Positions 34,656 through 42,695 of a stretch of DNA of 64,000 nt are shown one piece after another. The position numbers and the translations under genes were made by a program. Location: the NCBI RefSeq assembly GCF_034931025.1, contig NZ_JAYGIL010000034.1, positions 1 through 64,000 of the forward strand. Reading direction: 5' to 3'. Source of the stretch: Arcicella gelida (GTDB lineage Bacteria > Bacteroidota > Bacteroidia > Cytophagales > Spirosomataceae). Positions within the stretch are counted from its first letter, which is position 1, and every line of letters starts with the position of its first letter. A model generated the notes under the pieces. It had not been told where the DNA came from. It made no database searches and saw only the letters and a list, made by a program, of their open reading frames with translations.

Positions 34656-35558
34656 TTACACTCTTTTCTTTATCACCTCAATCTCATTATCAATTAAACC
34701 AACAGCTAAACGCTGATGGTCTTTATAATTAAATACTTGTCCATCATTTCTTACTTTTCCGATGGCAGAAAAATCTAAAGTTTCAATCAACCAGCCAATT
34801 TCTTGTGGTTTTTTGGTTGAAATAATTCCTTCTTCAGGCATTTCTTTGTCGGGTGTGGTATAAAATCCTGCAAAACCGTAGTTAATATCCACCGCTGGCG
34901 ACCAAGCTGCATTGCCAACCGTTTGCGAAACAATGGTAAAAGCCTGATTTTCCAAAGCCCTAGCTCTCGCTCCAACATGCACACGAGTAGCTCCACGAAT
35001 GGTTTCGGTACAACTTGGGGCTAAGATTAAAGAAGCACCAGCCTGAGCAAGTAGTTGTGAACCCAAAGCAAATTCTACATCATAGCAAATCTGAATCCCA
35101 AATGAACCCCATTCAGCTTCGAAAAGTGTTAGAATTTTAGGTTCAGCAGCATCTATTCCCCATTCTTCATTTTCAAAACGAGTCATGAAAAATTTGTCTT
35201 GAAAACCAACCAAACCTTTTGGCGAAAACACAAAAGCACGATTAAAAATCTTCGAATTTTCGAGTACTGGAAAACTCGGTGCTACAATAATTACTTGGTG
35301 TTGAATGGCTAAACTTGCAAAAAAATCACAAAATTCTTCTTTCAAATTTTGTAATTCTCTTACCTGCTGATGAATATTTGCTTGAATTTCTTCAGCAAAA
35401 ATGCTTACTAATTCCATCGAGCCATATTCAGGAAAAAGTAATAATTGTGCTTTTTGTTGAACAGCATTCAAAATCCAATTTTCAGTATGTTTACGCCAAT
35501 CTTCTAGGCTTGCATGTTGGCTAATTGGATATTGTGCTGAAGCAAAAGTAACCTTCAT
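34656..35558 (-). CDS. Carbon-nitrogen hydrolase (nitrilase superfamily)
   Basis: A 300-residue cytosolic amidase-type enzyme with the complete Glu-Lys-Cys triad: E44 in LLLFPEYGSMEL, K122 in GFQDKFFMTRFE and C158 in FGIQICYDVEF. It hydrolyses a C-N bond (amide, carbamoyl or nitrile); the substrate is unknown. The neighbour upstream (11-base gap) is a GNAT acetyltransferase and then a SnoaL-like protein. GNAT-nitrilase pairs are also known as fusions in other bacteria, which supports a joint pathway. It reads directly into the sensor kinase gene 19 bases downstream. Confidence 0.92.
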   Translation of the reverse strand: MKVTFASAQYPISQHASLEDWRKHTENWILNAVQQKAQLLLFPEYGSMELVSIFAEEIQANIHQQVRELQNLKEEFCDFFASLAIQHQVIIVAPSFPVLENSKIFNRAFVFSPKGLVGFQDKFFMTRFENEEWGIDAAEPKILTLFEAEWGSFGIQICYDVEFALGSQLLAQAGASLILAPSCTETIRGATRVHVGARARALENQAFTIVSQTVGNAAWSPAVDINYGFAGFYTTPDKEMPEEGIISTKKPQEIGWLIETLDFSAIGKVRNDGQVFNYKDHQRLAVGLIDNEIEVIKKRV

Positions 35559-35568
35559 AGATGTTAAT

Positions 35569-36162
35569 TTATAAATCCCGTTTCCAATAAATCATCGTCT
35601 TGGGCGTTGAAACGCTTTCATTAATATCTGGCCATTCAAAAGTACTCTGTAAAGAAAAATCCTTTTGATAGCCTCTTTTCAACCAAAAAGCATCATTTGG
35701 ACGATAGTTTTCAGGTTGTAAAGGATGATTTTCGCCACGGTCAACCGCACAAAAACAAGTAGTTTTAAAATTACCAAAGCTTCGGGCGTGAGCTTCACGC
35801 TCATCAAAAAAGCGATGTCCTAAGCCTAAACCTCTGTACTCTTTCAACAAAATACTTTCGCCAAAATAAAAGATTGAATCTATCGCTAAACCTGCTTTTT
35901 CAAAAGGTAAACGAACTTCTGGAGCTTCGTCTGTCAATGGAATACAGGTGGTCGCACCAACCATTTTAGTACCGTCGTAAACTGCAAAAAGCAATGCTTT
36001 TTCAGCTTGAGCATATATTTTCAAATACTCCATTTCATAAGCTACTGAACCTTCGTAAAGGTAAGGGAAGTCACGAAAAACGGTTATTCTCAAATTCGCT
36101 AAATCTTCAAAGACAGTTGTAATTTCTGCTCCTTTTTTTTGAATAAATGAAAGTGTTTGCAT
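35569..36162 (-). CDS. GNAT-family N-acetyltransferase
   Basis: A 197-residue protein with the GNAT acetyl-CoA fold: central strand ALLFAVYDGTKMVGATTCIP (~55-75), motif A FYFGESILLKEYRGLGLGHR (~93-112, the Q/RxxGxG/A acetyl-CoA loop as EYRGLGLGHR) and a C-terminal segment NHPLQPENYRPNDAFWLKRG. The acceptor is unknown. It sits between the SnoaL-like gene (11-base gap) and the nitrilase gene (10-base gap), which points to a shared small-molecule pathway. Confidence 0.85.
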   Translation of the reverse strand: MQTLSFIQKKGAEITTVFEDLANLRITVFRDFPYLYEGSVAYEMEYLKIYAQAEKALLFAVYDGTKMVGATTCIPLTDEAPEVRLPFEKAGLAIDSIFYFGESILLKEYRGLGLGHRFFDEREAHARSFGNFKTTCFCAVDRGENHPLQPENYRPNDAFWLKRGYQKDFSLQSTFEWPDINESVSTPKTMIYWKRDL

Positions 36163-36173
36163 ACAATTTTACT

Positions 36174-36575
36174 TTATTCAGAAACTAATTTAATCCACAA
36201 TGGAAGATTGTAGTAAGTAGTTACTCGACTGATTTTACCATCTTTCAAACCCAAAAAAGCTGCTGCTGGTAAAATATATGTTTGATTATGTGCCTCTGGC
36301 AATCCTTCTTCGCCTTTTTTATAAATTCCGTTTACAACAAACTCAATAGCCACTCGTTCGCTCGTTGGCTCATTAAAAAATACCATTTCGGTTAGCGTTT
36401 CTTCGTAAGACTCATCCATGTGTTGTAGGAATTCTGTGAATAATTCTATACCAATTCTTGGCTCGCCTTGGTTGGGTTCGTGGCGAACTTCTGGGTGTAA
36501 AAGAGCTAGCATTCCAGCCCAATCTTTGTTATTAAAACAAGCGTAGTATTGTTTTACAATTTCTAAAGAAGTCAT
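36174..36575 (-). CDS. SnoaL/NTF2-like protein
   Basis: A 133-residue protein of the SnoaL/ketosteroid-isomerase-like fold: N-terminal helix SLEIVKQYYACFNNKDWAGM, LALLHPEVRHEPNQGEPRIG, GIELFTEFLQHMDESYEETL and the C-terminal strands AAAFLGLKDGKISRVTTYYN. These proteins form a cone-shaped cavity that binds small hydrophobic compounds and may act as isomerases, cyclases or hydrolases; the reaction is not predictable. It begins the SnoaL-GNAT-nitrilase set. Confidence 0.85.
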   Translation of the reverse strand: MTSLEIVKQYYACFNNKDWAGMLALLHPEVRHEPNQGEPRIGIELFTEFLQHMDESYEETLTEMVFFNEPTSERVAIEFVVNGIYKKGEEGLPEAHNQTYILPAAAFLGLKDGKISRVTTYYNLPLWIKLVSE

Positions 36576-36656
36576 TTTTATAAAAGTTTAATGAATAAAT
36601 GAATTACTTGTTTATGAATACAAATTATCTGTAATTAATGTTTCAAGCTACCAATA

Positions 36657-37160
36657 CTAATATACTTTTTTCCCCTTTTTAAGCCAAATGCCCCAAGTTT
36701 TATCGTAAGCATGTACTTCATCCGTAACACCTTTATCGTTAACAAGTACTTGGCTTTGATTTTTCCATTCAAAAATTCCTCCGTACAAATTATGAACGTT
36801 GGTAAAACCTTGTTGCAAAAGTTTTTCAGCTACTTTCTCGCTTCTATAACCTACAGAACAATATACTACAATTGGCTGATTTTTGGGAATGTTTTTTAAA
36901 TACGATAAATCTAGTTTTTCATAACCTATTAGTTTAGCATCTTTCAAATGACTGATTTGATATTCTTTGGGTTCTCGGGCATCTAATAAAAGTACTGTGT
37001 TGTTTTTCTTAGTCAATTCATTTACAGACATTTCGGGAACACTGTGTGAAAGTAAGGTTTTTAATAAAAGCTGATAAGCTGTATTTTCAACCTGAATACG
37101 CTGAGCAACTGAACAAAAATCTACACTGATAAAAAACAGCAAAGTAATTAGTTTTTTCAT
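36657..37160 (-). CDS. Secreted rhodanese-like sulfurtransferase
   Basis: The start is set at MKKLITLLFFISVDFCSVAQ, a signal peptide; an in-frame ATG 12 codons upstream extends it with unlikely sequence. The mature part is a single rhodanese domain with VLLLDAREPKEYQISHLKDA (CH2A motif) and the active loop IVVYCSVGYRSEKVA with C101, then GFTNVHNLYGGIFEWKNQ. A catalytic Cys suggests a real sulfurtransferase, or a disulfide/persulfide carrier in the periplasm. It is divergent from the phospholipase C gene with 180 bases between. Confidence 0.9.
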   Translation of the reverse strand: MKKLITLLFFISVDFCSVAQRIQVENTAYQLLLKTLLSHSVPEMSVNELTKKNNTVLLLDAREPKEYQISHLKDAKLIGYEKLDLSYLKNIPKNQPIVVYCSVGYRSEKVAEKLLQQGFTNVHNLYGGIFEWKNQSQVLVNDKGVTDEVHAYDKTWGIWLKKGKKVY

Positions 37161-37340
37161 GCTATCAATAAAATTTGGGAAAACCATAATTATCAAAATA
37201 TTACAAAATAAACATCATTGGATTAATTAAGATAAGACCTTACAAAGAATGTAGTTTACATTAGCTAATTTTAAAGAATCTGTAAAGGTCACGATTGTTA
37301 ACACACAAGCATTATCTTCAATTTTTTATTAAAAGCCCTC

Positions 37341-38405
37341 ATGAAACTTATACTCTGTACGTTTTTTATCATATTTTGTTTTTTAGTCCCGACAAAAAAT
37401 TTAGACCAGCTTACCATCAATAAAGTTCAAGTAATTGGTTCACATAACAGTTATAAAGTTGCTATTGATTCAAAACTCTTTCAGTTACTTCAACGAAATA
37501 ATGATAGTGATTTATCTGGTTTAGAATATAGTCATCCTCCTATTTCTAGTCAACTCGACTTAGGTTTAAGAAATTTAGAAATTGATGTTTATTCAGATTC
37601 ACTCGGTGGAAAATATGCCAATCCGATGGGTTTAAAATTGGTTAAAAATCAAGCTCCCTTCGATACCGAAAAACAAATGTTAATGCCGGGTTTCAAGGTT
37701 TTTCATGTACAAGATATAGATTTTAGAAGCCATCATCCACTTTTCAAAGATTATTTAATCGAACTAAAAAACTGGTCTGATAAAAACCCAAATCACGAAC
37801 CAATTTATATCACCATCAATGCCAAAGATGATGAAATTAAAAAAGCAGGATTTGTAGTGCCAGAAAAATTTACAGCAAAAACATTTGATGCTCTTGAAGA
37901 AGTATTAAAAAAGTACTTGAGCACATCAAAAATCATCAAACCTTCTGATATTCAAGGACATTACTCAACATTAGAAAATGCCGTGCAGAAGTTTAATTGG
38001 CCAAAACTAAAAGATGCACGTGGAAAATTTATTTTTATCTTAGATGAACAAGACGAAAAAAGAGAAATGTTTATCAAAGGACATCCATCACTAAAAGGAA
38101 GAATAATGTTTGCCAATGCTCTTCCCAATACTCCAGAAGCAGCCATATTAATTTTAAATGACCCCAAAAAGAATCAAACATTAATTAAAGAATATGTGTC
38201 AAAGGGTTACATCGTCAGAACTCGTGCTGATGCAGAAACCGTTCAAGCTCGCCAAAATGATTATTCTCAATTTGAAGCTGCTAAAATCTCAGGGGCTCAA
38301 ATCATTTCTACAGATTATTATCTAAAAAGTACTCACTTTTTATCTGAATATAGAGTATCTTTCGAGCGGGATGCCTTTATCAGGAAAAATCCATTATTTA
38401 ATTAG
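37341..38405 (+). CDS. Secreted Ca2+-dependent phosphoinositide-specific phospholipase C
   Basis: A 354-residue protein with an N-terminal signal (LILCTFFIIFCFLVP) and the fold of the calcium-dependent bacterial PI-PLC family (as in Streptomyces antibioticus). Motifs: the first catalytic His in VIGSHNSYKV (H35), LDLGLRNLEIDVYS with metal ligands E80/D82, FKVFHVQDIDF with the second His (H122), YITINAKDD, and FIFILDEQD. By family it cleaves phosphatidylinositol to diacylglycerol and inositol phosphate. The presence of an inositol-lipid synthesis cluster ~24 kb away makes an endogenous substrate possible, but a role on eukaryotic phosphoinositides cannot be excluded. It has no C-terminal secretion domain and is probably periplasmic. 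Confidence 0.88.
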   Translation: MKLILCTFFIIFCFLVPTKNLDQLTINKVQVIGSHNSYKVAIDSKLFQLLQRNNDSDLSGLEYSHPPISSQLDLGLRNLEIDVYSDSLGGKYANPMGLKLVKNQAPFDTEKQMLMPGFKVFHVQDIDFRSHHPLFKDYLIELKNWSDKNPNHEPIYITINAKDDEIKKAGFVVPEKFTAKTFDALEEVLKKYLSTSKIIKPSDIQGHYSTLENAVQKFNWPKLKDARGKFIFILDEQDEKREMFIKGHPSLKGRIMFANALPNTPEAAILILNDPKKNQTLIKEYVSKGYIVRTRADAETVQARQNDYSQFEAAKISGAQIISTDYYLKSTHFLSEYRVSFERDAFIRKNPLFN

Positions 38406-38806
38406 TAAATAACAATTGGGTAAATTAAGCTCAATTTGTAATTTTGAATTCGTAATTCTTCATTCAGTATCTCTACTATTAGTTTAATTGATTTCCCTTT
38501 ATCAAATTAACAATTCTACATTTTTAAACACGAAATCTTGTTGGTTTCGGCATTATGTCATGAGTAAACGAAAAACTATTTTGATACCGCACAAGCTCAA
38601 AATTTCTTTTCGAAGTATAAAGTAAAACTGCCAAAAAATTAAATTATACGATTAGCAAATAATATTGTTAATCAGGTATTTGATAAAACCTATCGTATTT
38701 ATTTTCGCTAAAAATGAATATCGTTTTGTTTTATCTCAATACAATAGCCGTCCGATTGAGTAGTGAGTTATCATCATTTTGAAAAATTAAAACCGCCATT
38801 TACCAG
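38406..38806. other. Gene-free region before the PAS kinase gene
   Basis: About 400 AT-rich bases without a supported gene, tRNA or strong hairpin. It presumably contains the kinase promoter, but I see no clear consensus. Confidence 0.5.
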
Positions 38807-40615
38807 ATGAAATCTTCCTCAATTAATTATCTATCAGAAGTAATATTGAATTCGTTAGAAGGCAATGTTTACATTTTAGATAAAGAATTCCGTTTCATGT
38901 ATTTTAATGAAGCTTATGTAAAAAATTATGTCTATAGTTTTAACGAACTACCACAGCTTAATGAAGTTAGCAAGGTAATAACATCTCAGAAACAGTTTTT
39001 TATTTCTTTGACCCAAAACTACCAAAACGCATTTGAAGGACGTGAAATAAGTATTGAACCCAAAAAACTAAAACATAAGTTTACGCCAATTCAAGACGAA
39101 AATGGCGAAATTTCAATGATTTTAGTTCAATTTTATTTACCAGATGATATTAAGCCTTTTATTGTTGAAAACAGCCTTTATTCAGAAAGCCAATATCATG
39201 AAGTAATCAACCTTATTAGTGATATTATCTTTAAAACAGACGAACATTGGCGTTGGACTTTCCTAAATGATTCATGGAATAAAATTCTTGGTTATAGCAA
39301 TGAGGAGTCGTTAGGAAAACCTTTCTACGATTTCATGCACCCTGAAGATGCTGCCCAAAAAGAACAACTTTTCGATGCACTTATTCGTGAAAAAAAACCT
39401 ACCAGTAAACATCTCGCTAGATTTATCACCAAAACAGGTGAAATTAAATGGATTAAAGCTTCGGTAACTTTCATTTCAGATACTAAAGGATTTGTAATTG
39501 GTGCTACTGGTACTTTAAGAGACATTACCCGACAAAAGGAAAATGCTCATATCTACGAATTACTCTCCAACAATGTTAAGGATTTGGTGTGTATTCACGA
39601 TTTAGAAGGCTCTTTATTGTATATTTCGCCTTCTATCAAACAAATTACAGGTTATGAACCTCAAGACTTAATTGGCAAAAAACTCTCGGATTATTATCAT
39701 CCAGACGATTCTCAATTAGTTGATAAAGAACTATTACCTTTTGCTGGAACTACTTCATCCTACATTAGCTATCGTTTCAGAAATGCCGATGGCGAATACG
39801 TTTGGCTAGAAACAAACTCTAAAGTATTTTTTGATGATTACGACCTCACTCACCGCATCATTACTTCTTCAAGGGAAATCAACGACAGAAAACGTACTGA
39901 AGAAATTTTAATGACTTCTTTACAAAAAGAAAAAGAATTAAATGATTTAAAATCGCTTTTTGTCAATGTTGCATCACATGAATTCAGAACGCCACTTTCT
40001 ACAATTCGTTCAAGTACTGAGATTATTCAGTTGATAGATCAAAACCAAAATCCGCATATCAACAAGCATGTTAATATTATCGGTAGCCAAATTGATAGAA
40101 TCACGAGTTTGATGAACGAAATATTGATTGTTGGAAAAATTGAATCTAACAATTTGAGTTGTAACAAAGAACGTGTAAATGTTATCGAACTGGTAAAATC
40201 TTGTTTTGAAGGACAAAATGCCCTGCAAAAAGACGGTCGTACAATTGAATTTAAAGTAACAGGTACACCTACCATTGCAGAAATAGACCCACTCCATCTC
40301 AATCTCATCCTTGATAATCTGGTTTCAAATGCCTTTAAATATTCAAGAAATCGCCCAAATCCAATACTAAGTTTGTCATTCAATGAAGATTCCTTTGAAA
40401 TTACTATTCAAGATTTCGGCATTGGTATTCCTTCAGAAGTACAAAACAAAATCTTTAATTCATTTTACAGAGCCAGCAATGTTGGGCGAATTGAAGGAAC
40501 GGGTTTAGGTTTAGTAATTGCGAAGAATCTTGTTAGGCTAAATGGAGGTAAACTCAATTTTGAGAGTGAAGAAAACAAAGGTTCAACATTCATCCTTCAT
40601 TTCAGCTATTTATAA
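38807..40615 (+). CDS. Triple-PAS cytoplasmic histidine kinase
   Basis: A 602-residue kinase without transmembrane helices. It has three PAS domains: ~14-110 (EGNVYILDKEFRFMYFNEAY), ~130-240 (SDIIFKTDEHWRWTFLNDSW, TGTLRDITRQ) and ~250-365 (VKDLVCIHDLEGSLLYISPS, SSREINDRK). Then HisKA with the phospho-His in FVNVASHEFRTPLSTIRSST (~H390) and HATPase_c with HLNLILDNLVSNAFKY (N box), IQDFGIGIPSE and RIEGTGLGLVIAKNLVRLNG (G boxes). All catalytic residues are present. It senses a cytosolic signal, unknown. It is followed by two receiver proteins on the same strand, its probable partners. Confidence 0.92.
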   Translation: MKSSSINYLSEVILNSLEGNVYILDKEFRFMYFNEAYVKNYVYSFNELPQLNEVSKVITSQKQFFISLTQNYQNAFEGREISIEPKKLKHKFTPIQDENGEISMILVQFYLPDDIKPFIVENSLYSESQYHEVINLISDIIFKTDEHWRWTFLNDSWNKILGYSNEESLGKPFYDFMHPEDAAQKEQLFDALIREKKPTSKHLARFITKTGEIKWIKASVTFISDTKGFVIGATGTLRDITRQKENAHIYELLSNNVKDLVCIHDLEGSLLYISPSIKQITGYEPQDLIGKKLSDYYHPDDSQLVDKELLPFAGTTSSYISYRFRNADGEYVWLETNSKVFFDDYDLTHRIITSSREINDRKRTEEILMTSLQKEKELNDLKSLFVNVASHEFRTPLSTIRSSTEIIQLIDQNQNPHINKHVNIIGSQIDRITSLMNEILIVGKIESNNLSCNKERVNVIELVKSCFEGQNALQKDGRTIEFKVTGTPTIAEIDPLHLNLILDNLVSNAFKYSRNRPNPILSLSFNEDSFEITIQDFGIGIPSEVQNKIFNSFYRASNVGRIEGTGLGLVIAKNLVRLNGGKLNFESEENKGSTFILHFSYL

Positions 40616-41020
40616 TAAAATGATGATAATAATTGTCGGAGTAAAAAAGAGGTGAACAATCAAAAAAGAGCATTTATAATTTTTGTTATTAATGAATAAA
40701 TAAGTAATTTAGCCAAAAGCGTATTTCTTAATAATTATCAAAAAATGAGTAACATTTTCCTTAGTATAAATTTATAAATTACTGAATAAGCTATAAATAT
40801 TAATCAATTATTTGAGGGTATTTACAGTATTTGAAAGAACTCCATTATTAAACTTATTATTTAAATCTACTGATTGCATAATACAACCTCAATCAGTCAA
40901 TAAAACAAATTGAGTTATTAAGTTTTAAAAACTTAGGTACTCGGTACGATATTAATAATTCAGTCTCTTTAGTATTATTAAAAGAGAATCTGATTTCTAT
41001 TAATAAAATTTTGAAACGAA
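40616..41020. other. Gene-free region between the PAS kinase and first receiver gene
   Basis: About 400 AT-rich bases. A weak hairpin CTCTTT/AAAGAG lies near 40964-40986. No gene or clear promoter is seen. Confidence 0.45.
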
Positions 41021-41437
41021 ATGAATAACATTCCCCAAACCTTAATTGTAGATGACGAGCATCTCAACAGAATTTTACTTTCTCGTTCACTGCAATCATT
41101 TAATATAACTTACAGCGAAACCACCGATGGTCAAGAGGCTATAGCTTGGATAAAACAATCTACAGAAAAAAAACTCATTGTTTTATTAGACTTGAATATG
41201 CCTGTAATGGATGGTTACGAATTTCTATTTTACTTAGAAAGCAATCCTGAAGAATTTTTAGATAAACATATTGAAATCATTATCGTATCAGCAGCCAGCC
41301 AAAATAGTTTTGATGAGTTGTGTAATCTAGCTGGAATAACTTTAAAAACTGCAGCATATCTCGAAAAACCTGTAAGTAAAAACAGATTACAAGAAGCCCT
41401 TCTTCTTGCTTCTAATAATTTCGATTCAGTTCTCTAA
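41021..41437 (+). CDS. Single-domain response regulator
   Basis: A 138-residue CheY-like receiver with no output domain. Acidic pair DD at 11-12, phosphoacceptor D57 in VLLDLNMPVMDG, the switch Thr/Ser position in IIIVSAASQNS and the conserved Lys in AYLEKPVSKN. It can pass phosphate to another protein or bind a target directly. It is flanked by a PAS histidine kinase and a receiver-kinase hybrid, so it is probably an intermediate in that relay. Confidence 0.9.
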   Translation: MNNIPQTLIVDDEHLNRILLSRSLQSFNITYSETTDGQEAIAWIKQSTEKKLIVLLDLNMPVMDGYEFLFYLESNPEEFLDKHIEIIIVSAASQNSFDELCNLAGITLKTAAYLEKPVSKNRLQEALLLASNNFDSVL

Positions 41438-41531
41438 TCAATATAACATAGATGTTCTTCTACATCAAAAAGGCTCTTAGACAAAAGTGTGGTTTTTGAT
41501 TTATGATTAACAATATTTTACAAAAACAATT

Positions 41532-42626
41532 ATGACTAAAATCGTATTGATAGAGGATGATTTTTTACTTGCAGATAATACAAAAACAATTTTAGAAATA
41601 AGCGGATTTAGTTGCTTTGTTGCAGAAGAAGGAGAAATCGGGATTCAATTAATTGAAGAAGTTAAACCTGATATAGTTATTTGTGATATTATGCTTGGCG
41701 AAATGGATGGTTATGAGATTCTCAGAATCATCCGTTATGAAAAAGGGTTGGTCAACCTTCCTTTTATTTTTCTTTCAGCTAGAGCAGATATATCTGACAA
41801 AAGAAAAGGAATGAATTTGGGTGCTGATGATTTCCTGACGAAACCATTTACTACCAAAGATTTAGTAGAGACAATTAATTCTAGGTTAGAAATTAGTTCT
41901 CTCAAAAAAGCCTCCGCAGATGTAGAAATCAGAAAAAATGCTACTGATATTTTTCTGAGTATCTCTAATCATGAATATCTTACTCCACTAAATGGTATTG
42001 TCAATTTCACAGATTTGATGTCTGAACATATTGATAATTCTGATCTATTAGACATCAGCGAGCTTCAAGTACTGATTGATGGCATTAGGCTTTCTGGAAG
42101 TAGAATGCTCAGAATTACAAGAAAACTACTTTGGTACAATCAATTAATCAGCGGTATAAACCCTTGGAAACATGCCGCTAAAGAACAAGTAGATATTGTA
42201 AAACTTGAAAATAAATTATTCAATCAACTTAGAAAAAGTAAACCTACAGATTTCCATCTGATTGCTAGTCATAAAGCCTTGCCACTTGAAGGCTACGATA
42301 GCATTTTTCTTGAAAACATCCTTTCAGAACTGTATCAAAATATCATTCAATTTGCGAATGTAGATTATAGAATTTATTCTGAAATACTCACTACCGATTC
42401 AGAATTGATATTGAATTTGAAAAATCACTTTCTGGGTATTTATGAAATGGATACTTTGGCGATAAAACCTTTTTACCAAGCACATATTACCAAAGATAAG
42501 AATGGCACAGGTTTAGGTTTATACATCGTAAACGAATGGGTAAAAAGTATTGGAGGGCAATTAGAAGTAACCTGCACGAATAGCATTTTTGAAGTAAATA
42601 TTACTTTGCCAAGAGTACTGAAATAG
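41532..42626 (+). CDS. Receiver-histidine kinase hybrid with degenerate kinase core
   Basis: A 364-residue protein with an N-terminal receiver (~3-120; acidic pair ED, D52 in VICDIMLGEMDG, K104 in FLTKPFTTKD) and a C-terminal kinase-like part. The H box reads ISNHEYLTPLNGIVNF with H147 present but the usual Arg replaced by Leu; the N box is SELYQNIIQ; the DxGxG box is not recognisable (LKNHFLGIYE); the G2 box NGTGLGLYIVNEWVKSIGG is intact. The missing D box suggests weak or no ATP use, i.e. a phosphate-responsive scaffold or phosphatase. The gene ends at a bidirectional terminator. Confidence 0.88.
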   Translation: MTKIVLIEDDFLLADNTKTILEISGFSCFVAEEGEIGIQLIEEVKPDIVICDIMLGEMDGYEILRIIRYEKGLVNLPFIFLSARADISDKRKGMNLGADDFLTKPFTTKDLVETINSRLEISSLKKASADVEIRKNATDIFLSISNHEYLTPLNGIVNFTDLMSEHIDNSDLLDISELQVLIDGIRLSGSRMLRITRKLLWYNQLISGINPWKHAAKEQVDIVKLENKLFNQLRKSKPTDFHLIASHKALPLEGYDSIFLENILSELYQNIIQFANVDYRIYSEILTTDSELILNLKNHFLGIYEMDTLAIKPFYQAHITKDKNGTGLGLYIVNEWVKSIGGQLEVTCTNSIFEVNITLPRVLK

Positions 42627-42644
42627 TTTTCAGAAGGATATATC

Positions 42645-42681
42645 AAAAAAGGCTAACCAGAATATCTGATTAGCCTTTTTT
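42645..42681. terminator. Bidirectional terminator between converging genes
   Basis: Arms AAAAAAGGCTAA (42645-42656) and TTAGCCTTTTTT (42670-42681) pair perfectly with an inner CAG/CTG pair. A and T tracts on both flanks allow termination of the kinase hybrid (+) and the OmpA protein gene (-). Confidence 0.9.
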
Positions 42682-42695
42682 GATTATTAATCCAC

